Notes under the pieces: model-generated | Told to the model about the DNA's origin: nothing | The model's database searches: none | What the model saw: only the letters and a program-made list of their open reading frames with translations | Part shown: in pieces, positions 7,542-15,641 of the stretch | Numbering within the stretch: position 1 is the stretch's first letter | Layout: every line of letters starts with the position of its first letter | DNA from: Nonomuraea sp. NBC_00507 | GTDB lineage: Bacteria > Actinomycetota > Actinomycetes > Streptosporangiales > Streptosporangiaceae | Length of the DNA stretch: 64,000 bases | Assembly: GCF_036013525.1 (NCBI RefSeq) | Contig: NZ_CP107853.1 | Coordinates: 5,952,001 to 6,016,000 of the forward strand | Direction: 5' to 3' | Program-made: the position numbers and the translations under genes

Positions 7542-8044
7542 AGGTAGGCCTCCAGGAGGGCGGCGAGCTCGGCGTCGAGCTCGTCGAGCGTCACAGGGTC
7601 GAGCATGGTGGGCGCCGACAGCAGGAACGACTGCGCCACCAGCAGCACCGCCCTGGCCTTGCGCGCATCCCCGACGGCCGGCTCCAGCACCTGTAGCACG
7701 GCCTCATGGGTCGCGCCCCGCCGGTCCAGCAGGTAAGGCATGAGCAGCTCGGGATCCGCTTCCACGATCTTCCGCCACAGCGGGTGCGCGCGCAGCCCCC
7801 GCACCCCGGCGACGACCGCGCGCACCGGATCCGACAGGTCCAGGCCGGCGACGACGCTCACCCACTCCCTGGTCATCACATCGGCGACCAGCGAACGCAC
7901 GTCGGGCCAGCGGCGGTAGATCGTCATCCGGGACACGCCCGCCCGGCGCGCCACGTCCGTGAGCGTCGTCCTGCGCACTCCGTAGGCCAGCACGCAGTCG
8001 CGAGCCGCGTCAAGAACGCCGTCATTGTGACGAATCAACGTCAT
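7538..8044 (-). CDS. TetR-family regulator
   Basis: A 168-residue regulator. The N-terminal helix-turn-helix is plain: TTLTDVARRAGVSRMTIYRRW around residues 26-46. The C-terminal ligand-binding half has no family I can name. Its stop overlaps the glpD start, so it is the first gene of a tetR-glpD operon. Its ATG (8042-8044) lies only about 30 bp from the start of the divergent flavoenzyme gene. A TGTGAC-N15-GTCACA inverted repeat (8026-8052) covers its own start codon and could be the operator for both directions. Confidence 0.9.
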   Translation of the reverse strand: MTLIRHNDGVLDAARDCVLAYGVRRTTLTDVARRAGVSRMTIYRRWPDVRSLVADVMTREWVSVVAGLDLSDPVRAVVAGVRGLRAHPLWRKIVEADPELLMPYLLDRRGATHEAVLQVLEPAVGDARKARAVLLVAQSFLLSAPTMLDPVTLDELDAELAALLEAYL

Positions 8045-8052
8045 GTGTCACA
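8026..8052. promoter_or_regulatory. Inverted repeat between tetR and the flavoenzyme gene
   Basis: TGTGAC (8026-8031) and GTCACA (8047-8052) form a dyad with 15 bases between the arms, in the very short divergent region. It overlaps the first codons of tetR. It is a candidate TetR operator that would control both tetR-glpD and the divergent gene; its sequence alone does not prove this. Confidence 0.35.
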
Positions 8053-8075
8053 GTGTAAGCGTGCCGAGAGAACCC

Positions 8076-9695
8076 ATGCGATGGGCGGGCTGGGGCGATC
8101 CCGCCAAGAGCCGCGAGCTGCCCGATCAGGTGCTGAAGCTGCTGCACGACCTGCTGGGGGTGCGCCCGCCGCCCGCTCCCGCCGCCACCATGGAGTCGGT
8201 GGAGCTGCCGCCGATCGCCCTGCCCGAGCCGCTGCTGCGGGCGCTGGCCGGGGTCGTCGGCGAGGAGCACGTGCTCACCTCGCGGGCCGACCGCGTCCGG
8301 CACACCCGCGGCAAGTCCACCCCCGACCTGCTGCGCATGCGTGCCGGGGACGGCTCCGACGCGCCCGACGCGGTGGTGCTGCCCGGCTCCCACGAGGAGG
8401 TGGCCGCGCTGCTGCGGTTGTGCACCACGGAGCGGATCGCCGTGGTGCCCTTCGGCGGCGGCACCTCGGTCGTGGGCGGGCTCCAGGCCTCCCGCACCGG
8501 CTTCGCGGGCGTGATCGCGCTGGACCTCGGCCGGCTCGACCGGCTGCGGTCGGTGGACACCGAGTCGATGGTGGCCGAGTTCGAGCCGGGCGTGCGGGCT
8601 CCCGACGCCGAGCGGCTGCTCGCCGCGCACGGGCTGACGCTCGGGCACGTGCCCCAGTCCTTCGAGTACGCCACGCTCGGCGGTTTCGCCGCGGCCCGCT
8701 CCAGCGGCCAGGCCTCCGCCGGATACGGCCGCTTCGACGACATGGTGGTCGGCCTCACTGTGGCCACGCCGTCGGGCGACCTGCACCTCGGCCGTGCCCC
8801 CAAGTCGGCGGCCGGTCCCGATCTGCGGCAGCTCCTGCTCGGCTCGGAGGGCGTCTTCGGGATCATCACCTCGCTGCGGCTGCGCGTCCGGCGCGCCCCC
8901 GCCGAGCGGCTGTACGAGCGGTGGCGCTTCGCGTCGTTCGCCGCGGGAAGCGCCGCCCTGCGGATGATCGCCCAGGAAGGGCCGCTGCCGGCCGTGCTGC
9001 GGCTGTCGGACGAGAACGAGACGACGTTCGGCCTGGCCAAGCCGGAAACGATCGACCCGGGCGGCGAGGCGGGCTGCCTGGCGATCGTCGGCTACGAGGG
9101 CAGGCCGGCGACCGGTCGCGACGGCGTGGGCGCCTCGGCGGCGGGCCCGGGGATCTCCCTCGCGGATCGGCGGGACGCGGTCGCGGGCGTGCTGCAGCGC
9201 ATGGGCGGCGAGCCCGCGGGTGAGGTGTCCGGGGAGGAGTGGGAGCGGGGCCGCTTCTCCGCCCCCTACCTGCGGGACGCGTTGCTCGCGGCCGGCGCCA
9301 CGGTGGAGACGCTGGAGACGGCCGGGTTCTGGGCCGATCTGCCGCGGCTCTACGACGCGGTGCGGCTGGCCCTGCTCGGCGAGCTCGGCTCTCCTCTGGT
9401 CATGTGCCACATCTCGCACGTGTACGAGACCGGCGCGTCGCTGTACTTCACGGTCGTCACCGCGCAGGAGGAGGACCCGGTGGCGCAGTGGGAGCGGGCC
9501 AAGGCGGCGGTGAGCGCGGCCATCGTCGAGGTGGGCGGCACGATCACGCACCACCACGGGGTCGGGCGCGATCATATCGACGCCTACGCCGCCGAGCTCG
9601 GCCCGGTCGGCGTCGCCATCCTGCAGGCGGTCAAATCCCGGCTCGACCCCGCGGGGATACTCAACCCCGGCGTGCTGATCCCGCGGACCGGCTGA
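8076..9695 (+). CDS. agpS: FAD-linked oxidase, alkyl-DHAP synthase-like
   Basis: A 539-residue VAO/PCMH-type flavoprotein similar along its length to the mycobacterial AgpS protein and to alkyldihydroxyacetonephosphate synthase. The FAD-binding segment VVPFGGGTSVVGGL is near residue 125. Then come FPQ-like HVPQSFEYATLGGF and ARSSGQASAGYGRFDDMV, and near the C terminus the ISHVYETGASLYFTVV and THHHGVGRDH motifs. The last of these contains the catalytic-type histidines. The family start MRWAGWGDP fixes the ATG at 8076; in-frame GTG 8061 and ATG 8043 lie too close to tetR. The family makes ether-linked glycerolipids from acyl-DHAP in eukaryotes; in actinobacteria its role is unproven. Confidence 0.85.
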   Translation: MRWAGWGDPAKSRELPDQVLKLLHDLLGVRPPPAPAATMESVELPPIALPEPLLRALAGVVGEEHVLTSRADRVRHTRGKSTPDLLRMRAGDGSDAPDAVVLPGSHEEVAALLRLCTTERIAVVPFGGGTSVVGGLQASRTGFAGVIALDLGRLDRLRSVDTESMVAEFEPGVRAPDAERLLAAHGLTLGHVPQSFEYATLGGFAAARSSGQASAGYGRFDDMVVGLTVATPSGDLHLGRAPKSAAGPDLRQLLLGSEGVFGIITSLRLRVRRAPAERLYERWRFASFAAGSAALRMIAQEGPLPAVLRLSDENETTFGLAKPETIDPGGEAGCLAIVGYEGRPATGRDGVGASAAGPGISLADRRDAVAGVLQRMGGEPAGEVSGEEWERGRFSAPYLRDALLAAGATVETLETAGFWADLPRLYDAVRLALLGELGSPLVMCHISHVYETGASLYFTVVTAQEEDPVAQWERAKAAVSAAIVEVGGTITHHHGVGRDHIDAYAAELGPVGVAILQAVKSRLDPAGILNPGVLIPRTG

Positions 9696-9734
9696 GGCGG
9701 CCGGGCCGCGCCGGCGCTCCTTACCGCGGCCGCC
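9696..9734. terminator. Possible bidirectional terminator
   Basis: GGCGGCCG (9696-9703) can pair with CGGCCGCC (9727-9734), with a GC-rich 23-nt loop that can itself fold. It fills the space between two converging genes. The stem is short and the region is generally GC-rich, so the call is tentative. Confidence 0.35.
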
Positions 9735-9742
9735 CGCGCCGG

Positions 9743-10159
9743 TCAGGCGTCCGGCGGCGGGGTGACGCCGTCCGCCTCGGCCAGCGTCTCGGCGGCCTCG
9801 CTATAGCGGTGGAGCGCCTCCAGCACGGTAGCCAGGCGATGCAGCGAGACCACGAGCGGGGCGCCGCCCACCGCCCGGGTGAGCGACACCGCCTGCTGGG
9901 CCGGCGACAGCGCCTCCTTCGCCCGGCGCCGCTTGAGCAGCACGTTCGCCGCCGTGCCCAGGCAGCGCGCCAACAGCTCCGTGTGCTCGCCGGGATGTTC
10001 CCTGGCCAGGGCCCGGCTCCTGGCGATAGCCTCGTTCACGCAGGCGATCGCGGAATTGCCCCACCGGGGTCGTTTCTGGGCATATGCCAGCAAACCCTCG
10101 ATGGCCCTCGCCTCGGACGTGCCTTTTCTGAGCGCGTCGTCCGGGCCGTTCTGCGTCAT
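9743..10159 (-). CDS. Small TPR-like hypothetical protein
   Basis: A 138-residue helical protein. Two helix pairs resemble tetratricopeptide repeats: LLARCLGTAANVLLKRRRAKEALSPAQQAV and PLVVSLHRLATVLEALHRYSEAAETLAEA. Such short TPR proteins are usually protein-interaction modules, often the tail of larger signalling proteins in actinomycetes. The start ATG at 10159 follows an AGGGGAGG stretch, a good ribosome-binding site. No function can be assigned. It converges on the flavoenzyme gene and is divergent from the metallophosphoesterase. Confidence 0.7.
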   Translation of the reverse strand: MTQNGPDDALRKGTSEARAIEGLLAYAQKRPRWGNSAIACVNEAIARSRALAREHPGEHTELLARCLGTAANVLLKRRRAKEALSPAQQAVSLTRAVGGAPLVVSLHRLATVLEALHRYSEAAETLAEADGVTPPPDA

Positions 10160-10266
10160 GGGCGGCGCCTCCCCTGGGCGATCCCAACCGCTTGCTTGGG
10201 GGGTGAAGGCTACACCATTGCGAACCTTCTGTGTTCTCTGCGGTACAGAGCGTTCGGGGTGCGCGA

Positions 10267-11781
10267 ATGGGAGATCGCGGTAAAGATGTGGTCATGGTCG
10301 ATGTCGCGGCGGAGCGCGGAAAAGAGCTTTCCTCACGAGTGTCGGAAGCGGGCGCCGGGTGGGCATGCACGCAGATCGGTACGTTTGACCAGCTCAGACC
10401 GAATGGTCATGGGTTCAGTTGGTTGAATCCGGCGACCCTGTGGCGTTCGCGCAATGAGATCCTGGCCGGGCTGTTCGGCGATCCCTCGGGGGATGTCCGG
10501 GTGCGGTGGGTGGCGGCCCAGGAGGCACGCGGGATTGATCCGGAATTTCGTATCAAGCCACCCGTTGGGGGAAATTTCAGTTTTCTCCTGCTCGGCGATA
10601 CCGGCGAGGGCGACGCCTCCCAATACGCCGTCGTTCCCGGAATGCTCAAAGTGGGCGAAGGGACGTCCTTCGCGATCGTCGCCAGCGACGTCATCTATCC
10701 GACGGGATCGGGCAACGAGTACGGGGACAAGTTCTTCCGCCCGTACAAGGACTACGACGCCCCCATTTACGCGATCCCCGGCAACCATGACTGGTACGAC
10801 GGGCTCGGCGGCTTCATGCGGGTCTTCTGCGACGCGCCGCCGCTCAGGCCCAAGCCGGACCCCGGGCTGCGCGGGCTGCTGTGGCGCAAGCCGGAGACGA
10901 TCGACGAGGCGCGGCTGGCCGAGGCGCGCTCGCTCAGGGGCAAGCCGTCGCAGCAGGCCGAGCAGCCGGGACCGTACTGGGCGATCGAGAGCGACAGCCT
11001 GCTTATCGTCGGCGTGGACACCGGCATCAGGAACGTGATCGACAAGGCGCAGGCCGCGTGGTTGCGCCGGGTCTCGCTCGATCCCCGGCCGAAGATCCTC
11101 GTGACCGGCAAGCCCATCTACACCGCGAACGCCTACAAGCCCTCACCGCTGGAGGAAGGCGGCACGATTGACGACATCGTGCGCGACCCGGCGCACCGGT
11201 ATGTCGCGGCCATCGGCGGAGACGTGCACAACTACCAGCGGTATCCGGTCAAGGTGGGCGACCGGGTGATCCAGTACGTCGTGGCGGGTGGCAGCGGCGC
11301 GTTCATGCACGCCACGCACACCATCGGCAGGGTTGGCGTGGCAGGGGTGCACGAGGACGACTTCAAGTGCTACCCGCTGCGCGGCGACTCGCTGTCGTTC
11401 TACAGCCAGCTGTACGCGCGCAGGCTGCGGATGAAGTGGCTCTACCTCAGGCCCGACGAGGCCCTGTGCATCATGTCCGAGCACATCAAGAACCAGCCCG
11501 TCAGGACGCCCGCGGGGCCCGTGAAGATCACCCGCCGGATGCGGTGGGCGGCGCGGTTGCTCGGGGCCTGGCCGTGGCCGTTCCGGTTGCCCGTGGACAA
11601 GGTGTTCCACCGCTACCTGTCCGAGCTGTCCGATTGGGACACACCGCCGTTCTTCAAGCAGTTCCTGCACGTGTCGGTCACGCCGGAGGAGCTGACGTTA
11701 CGGTGCTTCGCCGCCACCGGGTGCCTGGCGCAGGAGCTGGAGCCGCCCGTGGAGGACGAGGTGCGCATCAGTTTGTCGTAG
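10267..11781 (+). CDS. Calcineurin-like metallophosphoesterase
   Basis: A 504-residue protein with the calcineurin-like phosphoesterase fold. Metal-binding motifs appear in order: LLLGDTGEGD (about residues 106-115), GNHDWYDG (about residue 171), and GGDVHNYQRY (about residue 317), the last the usual GxxHNYxR. No signal peptide or membrane segment is visible. The start is uncertain: ATG 10267 is used, with GTG 10231 and ATG 10294 as alternatives; none has a strong ribosome-binding site. A TTA leucine codon occurs at 11698-11700, rare in this GC-rich DNA, so translation could depend on the bldA-type tRNA. The substrate is unknown. Confidence 0.85.
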   Translation: MGDRGKDVVMVDVAAERGKELSSRVSEAGAGWACTQIGTFDQLRPNGHGFSWLNPATLWRSRNEILAGLFGDPSGDVRVRWVAAQEARGIDPEFRIKPPVGGNFSFLLLGDTGEGDASQYAVVPGMLKVGEGTSFAIVASDVIYPTGSGNEYGDKFFRPYKDYDAPIYAIPGNHDWYDGLGGFMRVFCDAPPLRPKPDPGLRGLLWRKPETIDEARLAEARSLRGKPSQQAEQPGPYWAIESDSLLIVGVDTGIRNVIDKAQAAWLRRVSLDPRPKILVTGKPIYTANAYKPSPLEEGGTIDDIVRDPAHRYVAAIGGDVHNYQRYPVKVGDRVIQYVVAGGSGAFMHATHTIGRVGVAGVHEDDFKCYPLRGDSLSFYSQLYARRLRMKWLYLRPDEALCIMSEHIKNQPVRTPAGPVKITRRMRWAARLLGAWPWPFRLPVDKVFHRYLSELSDWDTPPFFKQFLHVSVTPEELTLRCFAATGCLAQELEPPVEDEVRISLS

Positions 11782-11802
11782 TCGTCTGTCACCCTTGGCT
11801 GC

Positions 11803-13371
11803 GTGTATGTCGTGGTCGCCGGCGAGACGGTGCTCCCGGTCGGGGGCGCGGCTCGCCGTACCGTCGATCTCGCGGAGACCGTGCGCGAGATCGAGGCGGC
11901 CGAGCGGCCGCGGTGGGTGTGGGCCGACGCGCGCGAGACCTATCCGGCGCTGCTGCGGGCCGGCGTGCGGGTCTCCCGCTGCCACGACATCGCGCTCACC
12001 GAAGGGCTGCTGCTCGCGCACGAGGGCCGCTACGGCGAGCCCCGCTCGGCCAGGGCCGCCCACGCGCGGCTGCACGGGTTGCCGGTGCCCGACGAGCAAC
12101 CGGACGCGCCCGGCACGCTGTTCGCCCCCGAGCCGCTCGCCGCGGAGGCGGTGGCCGAGGTGCTGGCCGATCAGCTGCGGCGGATCGGGGCGCTGCCGGA
12201 GCCGGGAAGGTTCAGGCTGCTGGTCGCGGCCGAGTCGGCGGGGGCGCTGATCGCGGCCGAGATGGCGCACGACGGCATGCCCTGGCGCAGGGACGTGCAC
12301 GACGCGCTGCTGACCGAGCTGCTCGGGCCGCGGCCGGTGCACGGCATGCGGCCCGCCAAGCTGCAGGCGCTGGCCGACGAGGTGGCGGCGGCGTTCGGGC
12401 ATCCGGTCAATCCCGACTCGGTGCAGCAGCTGGTCAAGGCGTTCAAGGGAGCCGGGGTCGCGCTGAAGAGCACCCGGTCGTGGGAGCTCAAGCAGATCGA
12501 CCATCCGGCGGTGGCGCCGCTGCTCGCCTACAAGGAGCTGGCCAGGCTCTACAGCTTTCACGGGTGGGTGTGGGCCGACCAGTGGGTGCGCGACGGGCGG
12601 TTCCGGCCGGAATACGTCGTGGGCGGTGTGGTCTCCGGGCGGTGGGCCACCAGCGGGGGAGGGGCGCTGCAGATCCCCAAGGTGATGCGGCGGGTGGTGG
12701 TCGCCGACGACGGGTGGGTGCTGATCGTCGCCGACGCGGCGCAGCTGGAGCCTCGTGTGCTGGCCGCGATGGCCGGGGACATGGGGCTGGCCGCGGCCGC
12801 CGGCGAGATCGACCTCTACTCGGCGCTGGCGCAGTCCTTCGGCGGGCAGCGGGACAACGCCAAGATCGCGATGCTGTCCGCCATGTACGGCGGCACCAGC
12901 GGGGACGCGCCCAAGCTGCTGGCGATGATGCGCCAGCGCTTTCCCCAGGCCTACCAGTTCGTGGAGGACGCGGCCAAGGCGGGGGAGGAGGGGCGGCTCG
13001 TGCGCTCCTGGCTCGGCCGCACCTGCCCGCCGCCGTCGCCCCGGTGGAAGGAGCTGGTGTCGGGGCCGGAAGGCGGGCGTGCGGCCAGGGACCGGGGGCG
13101 GTTCACCCGCAACTTCGTGGTGCAGGGGACGGCCGCGGAGTGGGCGCTGGTGCTGCTCGCGGTGCTGCGCGGGCTGCTGCCTTCGCCTGCGCGGCTGGTG
13201 TTCTTCCAGCATGACGAGGTGATGGTGCACTGCCCGATCGCGCAGGCCGAGGAGGTGATGGCGGCCGTGACGGCGGCGGCGGCGGAGGCCAGCAGGCTGC
13301 TGTTCGGGCAGACGCCGGTGCGTTTTCCGATGGAGGCGGTCGCGGTCGCCTGCTACGCCGACGCCAAGTGA
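11803..13371 (+). CDS. DNA polymerase I-like protein (family A, diverged exonuclease part)
   Basis: A 522-residue protein starting at GTG 11803. The C-terminal half is a family A polymerase: motif A VADAAQLEPRVLAAMAGD (about residues 310-327), motif B region DNAKIAMLSAMYGG, and motif C FFQHDEVMVHC near residue 470. The N-terminal half is a degenerate 3'-5' exonuclease-like region. It is much shorter than PolA (about 900 residues) and lacks the 5' nuclease domain. Actinobacteria carry such an accessory gene in addition to true polA; its role, perhaps repair synthesis, is not established. It follows the metallophosphoesterase by 21 bp and may share its transcript. Confidence 0.88.
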   Translation: MYVVVAGETVLPVGGAARRTVDLAETVREIEAAERPRWVWADARETYPALLRAGVRVSRCHDIALTEGLLLAHEGRYGEPRSARAAHARLHGLPVPDEQPDAPGTLFAPEPLAAEAVAEVLADQLRRIGALPEPGRFRLLVAAESAGALIAAEMAHDGMPWRRDVHDALLTELLGPRPVHGMRPAKLQALADEVAAAFGHPVNPDSVQQLVKAFKGAGVALKSTRSWELKQIDHPAVAPLLAYKELARLYSFHGWVWADQWVRDGRFRPEYVVGGVVSGRWATSGGGALQIPKVMRRVVVADDGWVLIVADAAQLEPRVLAAMAGDMGLAAAAGEIDLYSALAQSFGGQRDNAKIAMLSAMYGGTSGDAPKLLAMMRQRFPQAYQFVEDAAKAGEEGRLVRSWLGRTCPPPSPRWKELVSGPEGGRAARDRGRFTRNFVVQGTAAEWALVLLAVLRGLLPSPARLVFFQHDEVMVHCPIAQAEEVMAAVTAAAAEASRLLFGQTPVRFPMEAVAVACYADAK

Positions 13372-13391
13372 GGCCGTCCGGCGGCGGTGGG

Positions 13392-14660
13392 TCAGGGCCG
13401 GGTGCGGTAGTAGGTGGTGGCCAGCCAGAGGCCCGCGGCCGTGACCATGACGCCGACGCCCAGGCCGAGGGCGCTGTAGGACAGGACGCCGACGATGACG
13501 CCCGCCACGATCGTGCCCGTGGCGCCGCAGACGTTCATCAGCAGGTCGGACAGCCCTTGGACGGCGGGCCGGCGGTCGATCGGGACCGACTCCGTGACCA
13601 GGGCGGAGCCGGCCACCAGCCCGCACGACCAGCCCAGACCGAGCAGCACCAGCGCGGCCGTCACCTGCCACACCCGGTGCCCCGCCGTGGCGGCCAGGAC
13701 GGCGGAGGCGAGCAGCAGGGCCATGCCGAGCACCAGCACCGGCACCTTGCCCGCCTTGTCGGCCAGCCAGCCCACGAGCGGGGACAGCACGTACATGCCG
13801 GCGATGTGCAGGCTGATCACGAGCCCGATGACCTCCAGGTTCGAGCCGTCGTGGTGCAGCTTGACCGGGGTCATCGACATGACGGACACCATCGCCGTGT
13901 GGCTGACCGCGATCATGACCAGCGCCCGGCGGGCCATCGGCGTGGTGCGGAGGGTCTGCCAGGCGGTCCTGACCGTGCGGTGGCGTCCTGAGCCGGGGTC
14001 CCCGGCGCCGTTCAGCCGCCGGGCCAGGATGAGCGGGTCGGGCCGCAGGAAGCCGATGATCACGACCAGCGCCAGGGCGAACGCCAGCGCCGCGAACGCG
14101 AACGGTCCCGCCGTCTCCACCAGCCCCAGCCGCATGCCGATCTGGTCGGCGGGCTTGGCCAGGTTCGGGCCGGCGACGGAGCCGATCGTGGAGGCCCAGA
14201 CGACCAGCGACAGGTGCCTGGCCGAGCGGCCCTTCGGCGACAGGTCCGTCGCCGCGTATCGCGCCGCCAGACCTCCCGCGGTGCCGCCGCCCACCAGCAC
14301 CAGCCCCACCAGCAGCAGTGGCCAGGTGCGCAGGTTGATCGCGACCACCGAGATCGCGCAACCCGTCAGCGCCGCCATGTACGCCAGCGCCAAGCCCGCA
14401 CGCCGCCCGCCCCTGCCGGAGGCCTTGGCCGTCGGCAGGGCCAGCAGCGCCGCGCCGAGCACGGTGGCCGTCCCGGCGAAGCCGCTGATGACCGTGGACC
14501 CCGACAGGTCGTCGACCACGACGGAGCTGAGCGCCAGCCCGACGGCGACCCCCACGCCGCCCATGATCTGCGCGACGGACAACACGCCCAAGGTGCGGCG
14601 CTGGACGATGTGGATCCGGTCAGATGGGGAGACAGCGGGCTTTGTGGGGGTGCTGGTCAC
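13392..14660 (-). CDS. MFS transporter
   Basis: A 422-residue integral membrane protein with about 12 hydrophobic segments and the major facilitator layout: two six-helix halves separated by a basic loop near residues 215-240. The loop between helices 2 and 3 carries a weakened motif A (PTAKASGRGGRRAG). The family resembles drug/metabolite exporters, but the substrate is unknown. GTG start at 14660. It is convergent with the polymerase-like gene (20-bp gap) and sits downstream of the MOSC gene on the same strand, 86 bp away, so it may have its own promoter in that AT-richer gap. Confidence 0.88.
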   Translation of the reverse strand: MTSTPTKPAVSPSDRIHIVQRRTLGVLSVAQIMGGVGVAVGLALSSVVVDDLSGSTVISGFAGTATVLGAALLALPTAKASGRGGRRAGLALAYMAALTGCAISVVAINLRTWPLLLVGLVLVGGGTAGGLAARYAATDLSPKGRSARHLSLVVWASTIGSVAGPNLAKPADQIGMRLGLVETAGPFAFAALAFALALVVIIGFLRPDPLILARRLNGAGDPGSGRHRTVRTAWQTLRTTPMARRALVMIAVSHTAMVSVMSMTPVKLHHDGSNLEVIGLVISLHIAGMYVLSPLVGWLADKAGKVPVLVLGMALLLASAVLAATAGHRVWQVTAALVLLGLGWSCGLVAGSALVTESVPIDRRPAVQGLSDLLMNVCGATGTIVAGVIVGVLSYSALGLGVGVMVTAAGLWLATTYYRTRP

Positions 14661-14746
14661 CTGTGAAGTCTCGCATAGCCTCCAACATCACCCCAAAGGG
14701 GACAGGCATCCGATTTATCCAGAAAAATCCCTTTTATTGTGTTATT

Positions 14747-15562
14747 TCAGAGAATGGTGACGGAATCTCCGGTCATGATCCGTCCGGGTCCGTCCGGGAT
14801 CAGGTTGATCCCGAACCAGACCTTGCCGTCCCACCTGCGGTGTCTGGACAGCGTGCGGATGGGTTCCTTGCCCTTGGTGTACGTGGCCGTGTCGATCGTG
14901 GTGAGCACGCACCGGTCGCAGCCCTTGCTCACCCGGAAGTCGACCGCCCCGATGCGCACCCGCTTCCACTCGTCCTCCGCGAAGGGCGTGCCGACGCCGT
15001 CGATCACCACGTTCGGGCGGAACCGGTGCATCGGCAGCGGCTCGGGCGCCTGCTCGCCGCGCTCCAGCGCACCCTCGACGATCCAGTCGTTGAGCCGGGC
15101 GAGCGAGGCGGTGGAGGTCAGCAGCAGCGGGTATCCGTCGGCCAGGCTGACGCGGTCCTCCGGGCGGCCGTAGTCGGGGTTGACCGGGCGGCGGGTCGGG
15201 TCGTCGAGCCACTTCAACCTGACCGGCCGGCCCGCCAGCTCCGACAACCAGCGTGCCGCGTCGTCACCGCAGTCGGTGAGCTCCACCGGTGTGCGCCCCA
15301 TGAGCACCGTGGACATCGTGTCGTCCGGGGTGACCCGCAGCGGAGCGGCGTGGGGGCCGGTCAGCGTGAGCGTGCCGTCATCGACCCTGGCCACACAGGC
15401 CAGCAGGCGCGGCTGCTCGCGCGCGGTCAGGACCTCGCCGCGCTCGTCGGTGATCAGGTAGCGCCGGTCGTCCGCCAGCCCCCAGGGCTGCACCTCGGCC
15501 TCGTGGATCTCGTGTCCGGCAGTGGACTTGACGGGGTAAAAGTGGATGCTCGCCAGCCTCAT
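14747..15562 (-). CDS. MOSC-domain protein (YcbX/mARC-like)
   Basis: A 271-residue protein with an N-terminal beta-barrel MOSC_N domain (about residues 1-120; FYPVKSTAGHEI at the start) and a C-terminal MOSC domain (about residues 130-270). The MOSC part contains HRFRPNVVIDG and the cysteine-bearing SKGCDRCVLTTID, the conserved molybdenum-cofactor site. Related proteins (YcbX, mARC) reduce N-hydroxylated compounds with electrons from a ferredoxin-type partner. No partner gene is adjacent. The ATG at 15562 gives the expected family start MRLASIHFYPVKS. Confidence 0.9.
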   Translation of the reverse strand: MRLASIHFYPVKSTAGHEIHEAEVQPWGLADDRRYLITDERGEVLTAREQPRLLACVARVDDGTLTLTGPHAAPLRVTPDDTMSTVLMGRTPVELTDCGDDAARWLSELAGRPVRLKWLDDPTRRPVNPDYGRPEDRVSLADGYPLLLTSTASLARLNDWIVEGALERGEQAPEPLPMHRFRPNVVIDGVGTPFAEDEWKRVRIGAVDFRVSKGCDRCVLTTIDTATYTKGKEPIRTLSRHRRWDGKVWFGINLIPDGPGRIMTGDSVTIL

Positions 15563-15617
15563 ACGGCCGACCGTACCTCACCGGCGCAGCCGGCTCCGAG
15601 GCGGCCGCGCGATGCGG

Positions 15618-15637
15618 GCGGGGGGCTTGCCCCCCGC
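15618..15637 (-). terminator. Hairpin terminator after the Ser/Thr kinase gene
   Basis: GCGGGGGGC (15618-15626) and GCCCCCCGC (15629-15637) are perfectly complementary with only two bases between. They lie directly beyond the kinase stop codon at 15642. This is a clear GC-rich terminator hairpin without a T-tract. Confidence 0.75.
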
Positions 15638-15641
15638 AGGG

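Noticed and set aside
11698..14361. Very long minus-strand open frame (887 codons)
   Set aside because: It runs antisense through the polymerase-like and overlapping MFS genes. It is Arg/Gly/His-rich with no family motif, as expected from the third-position GC bias of the real genes.
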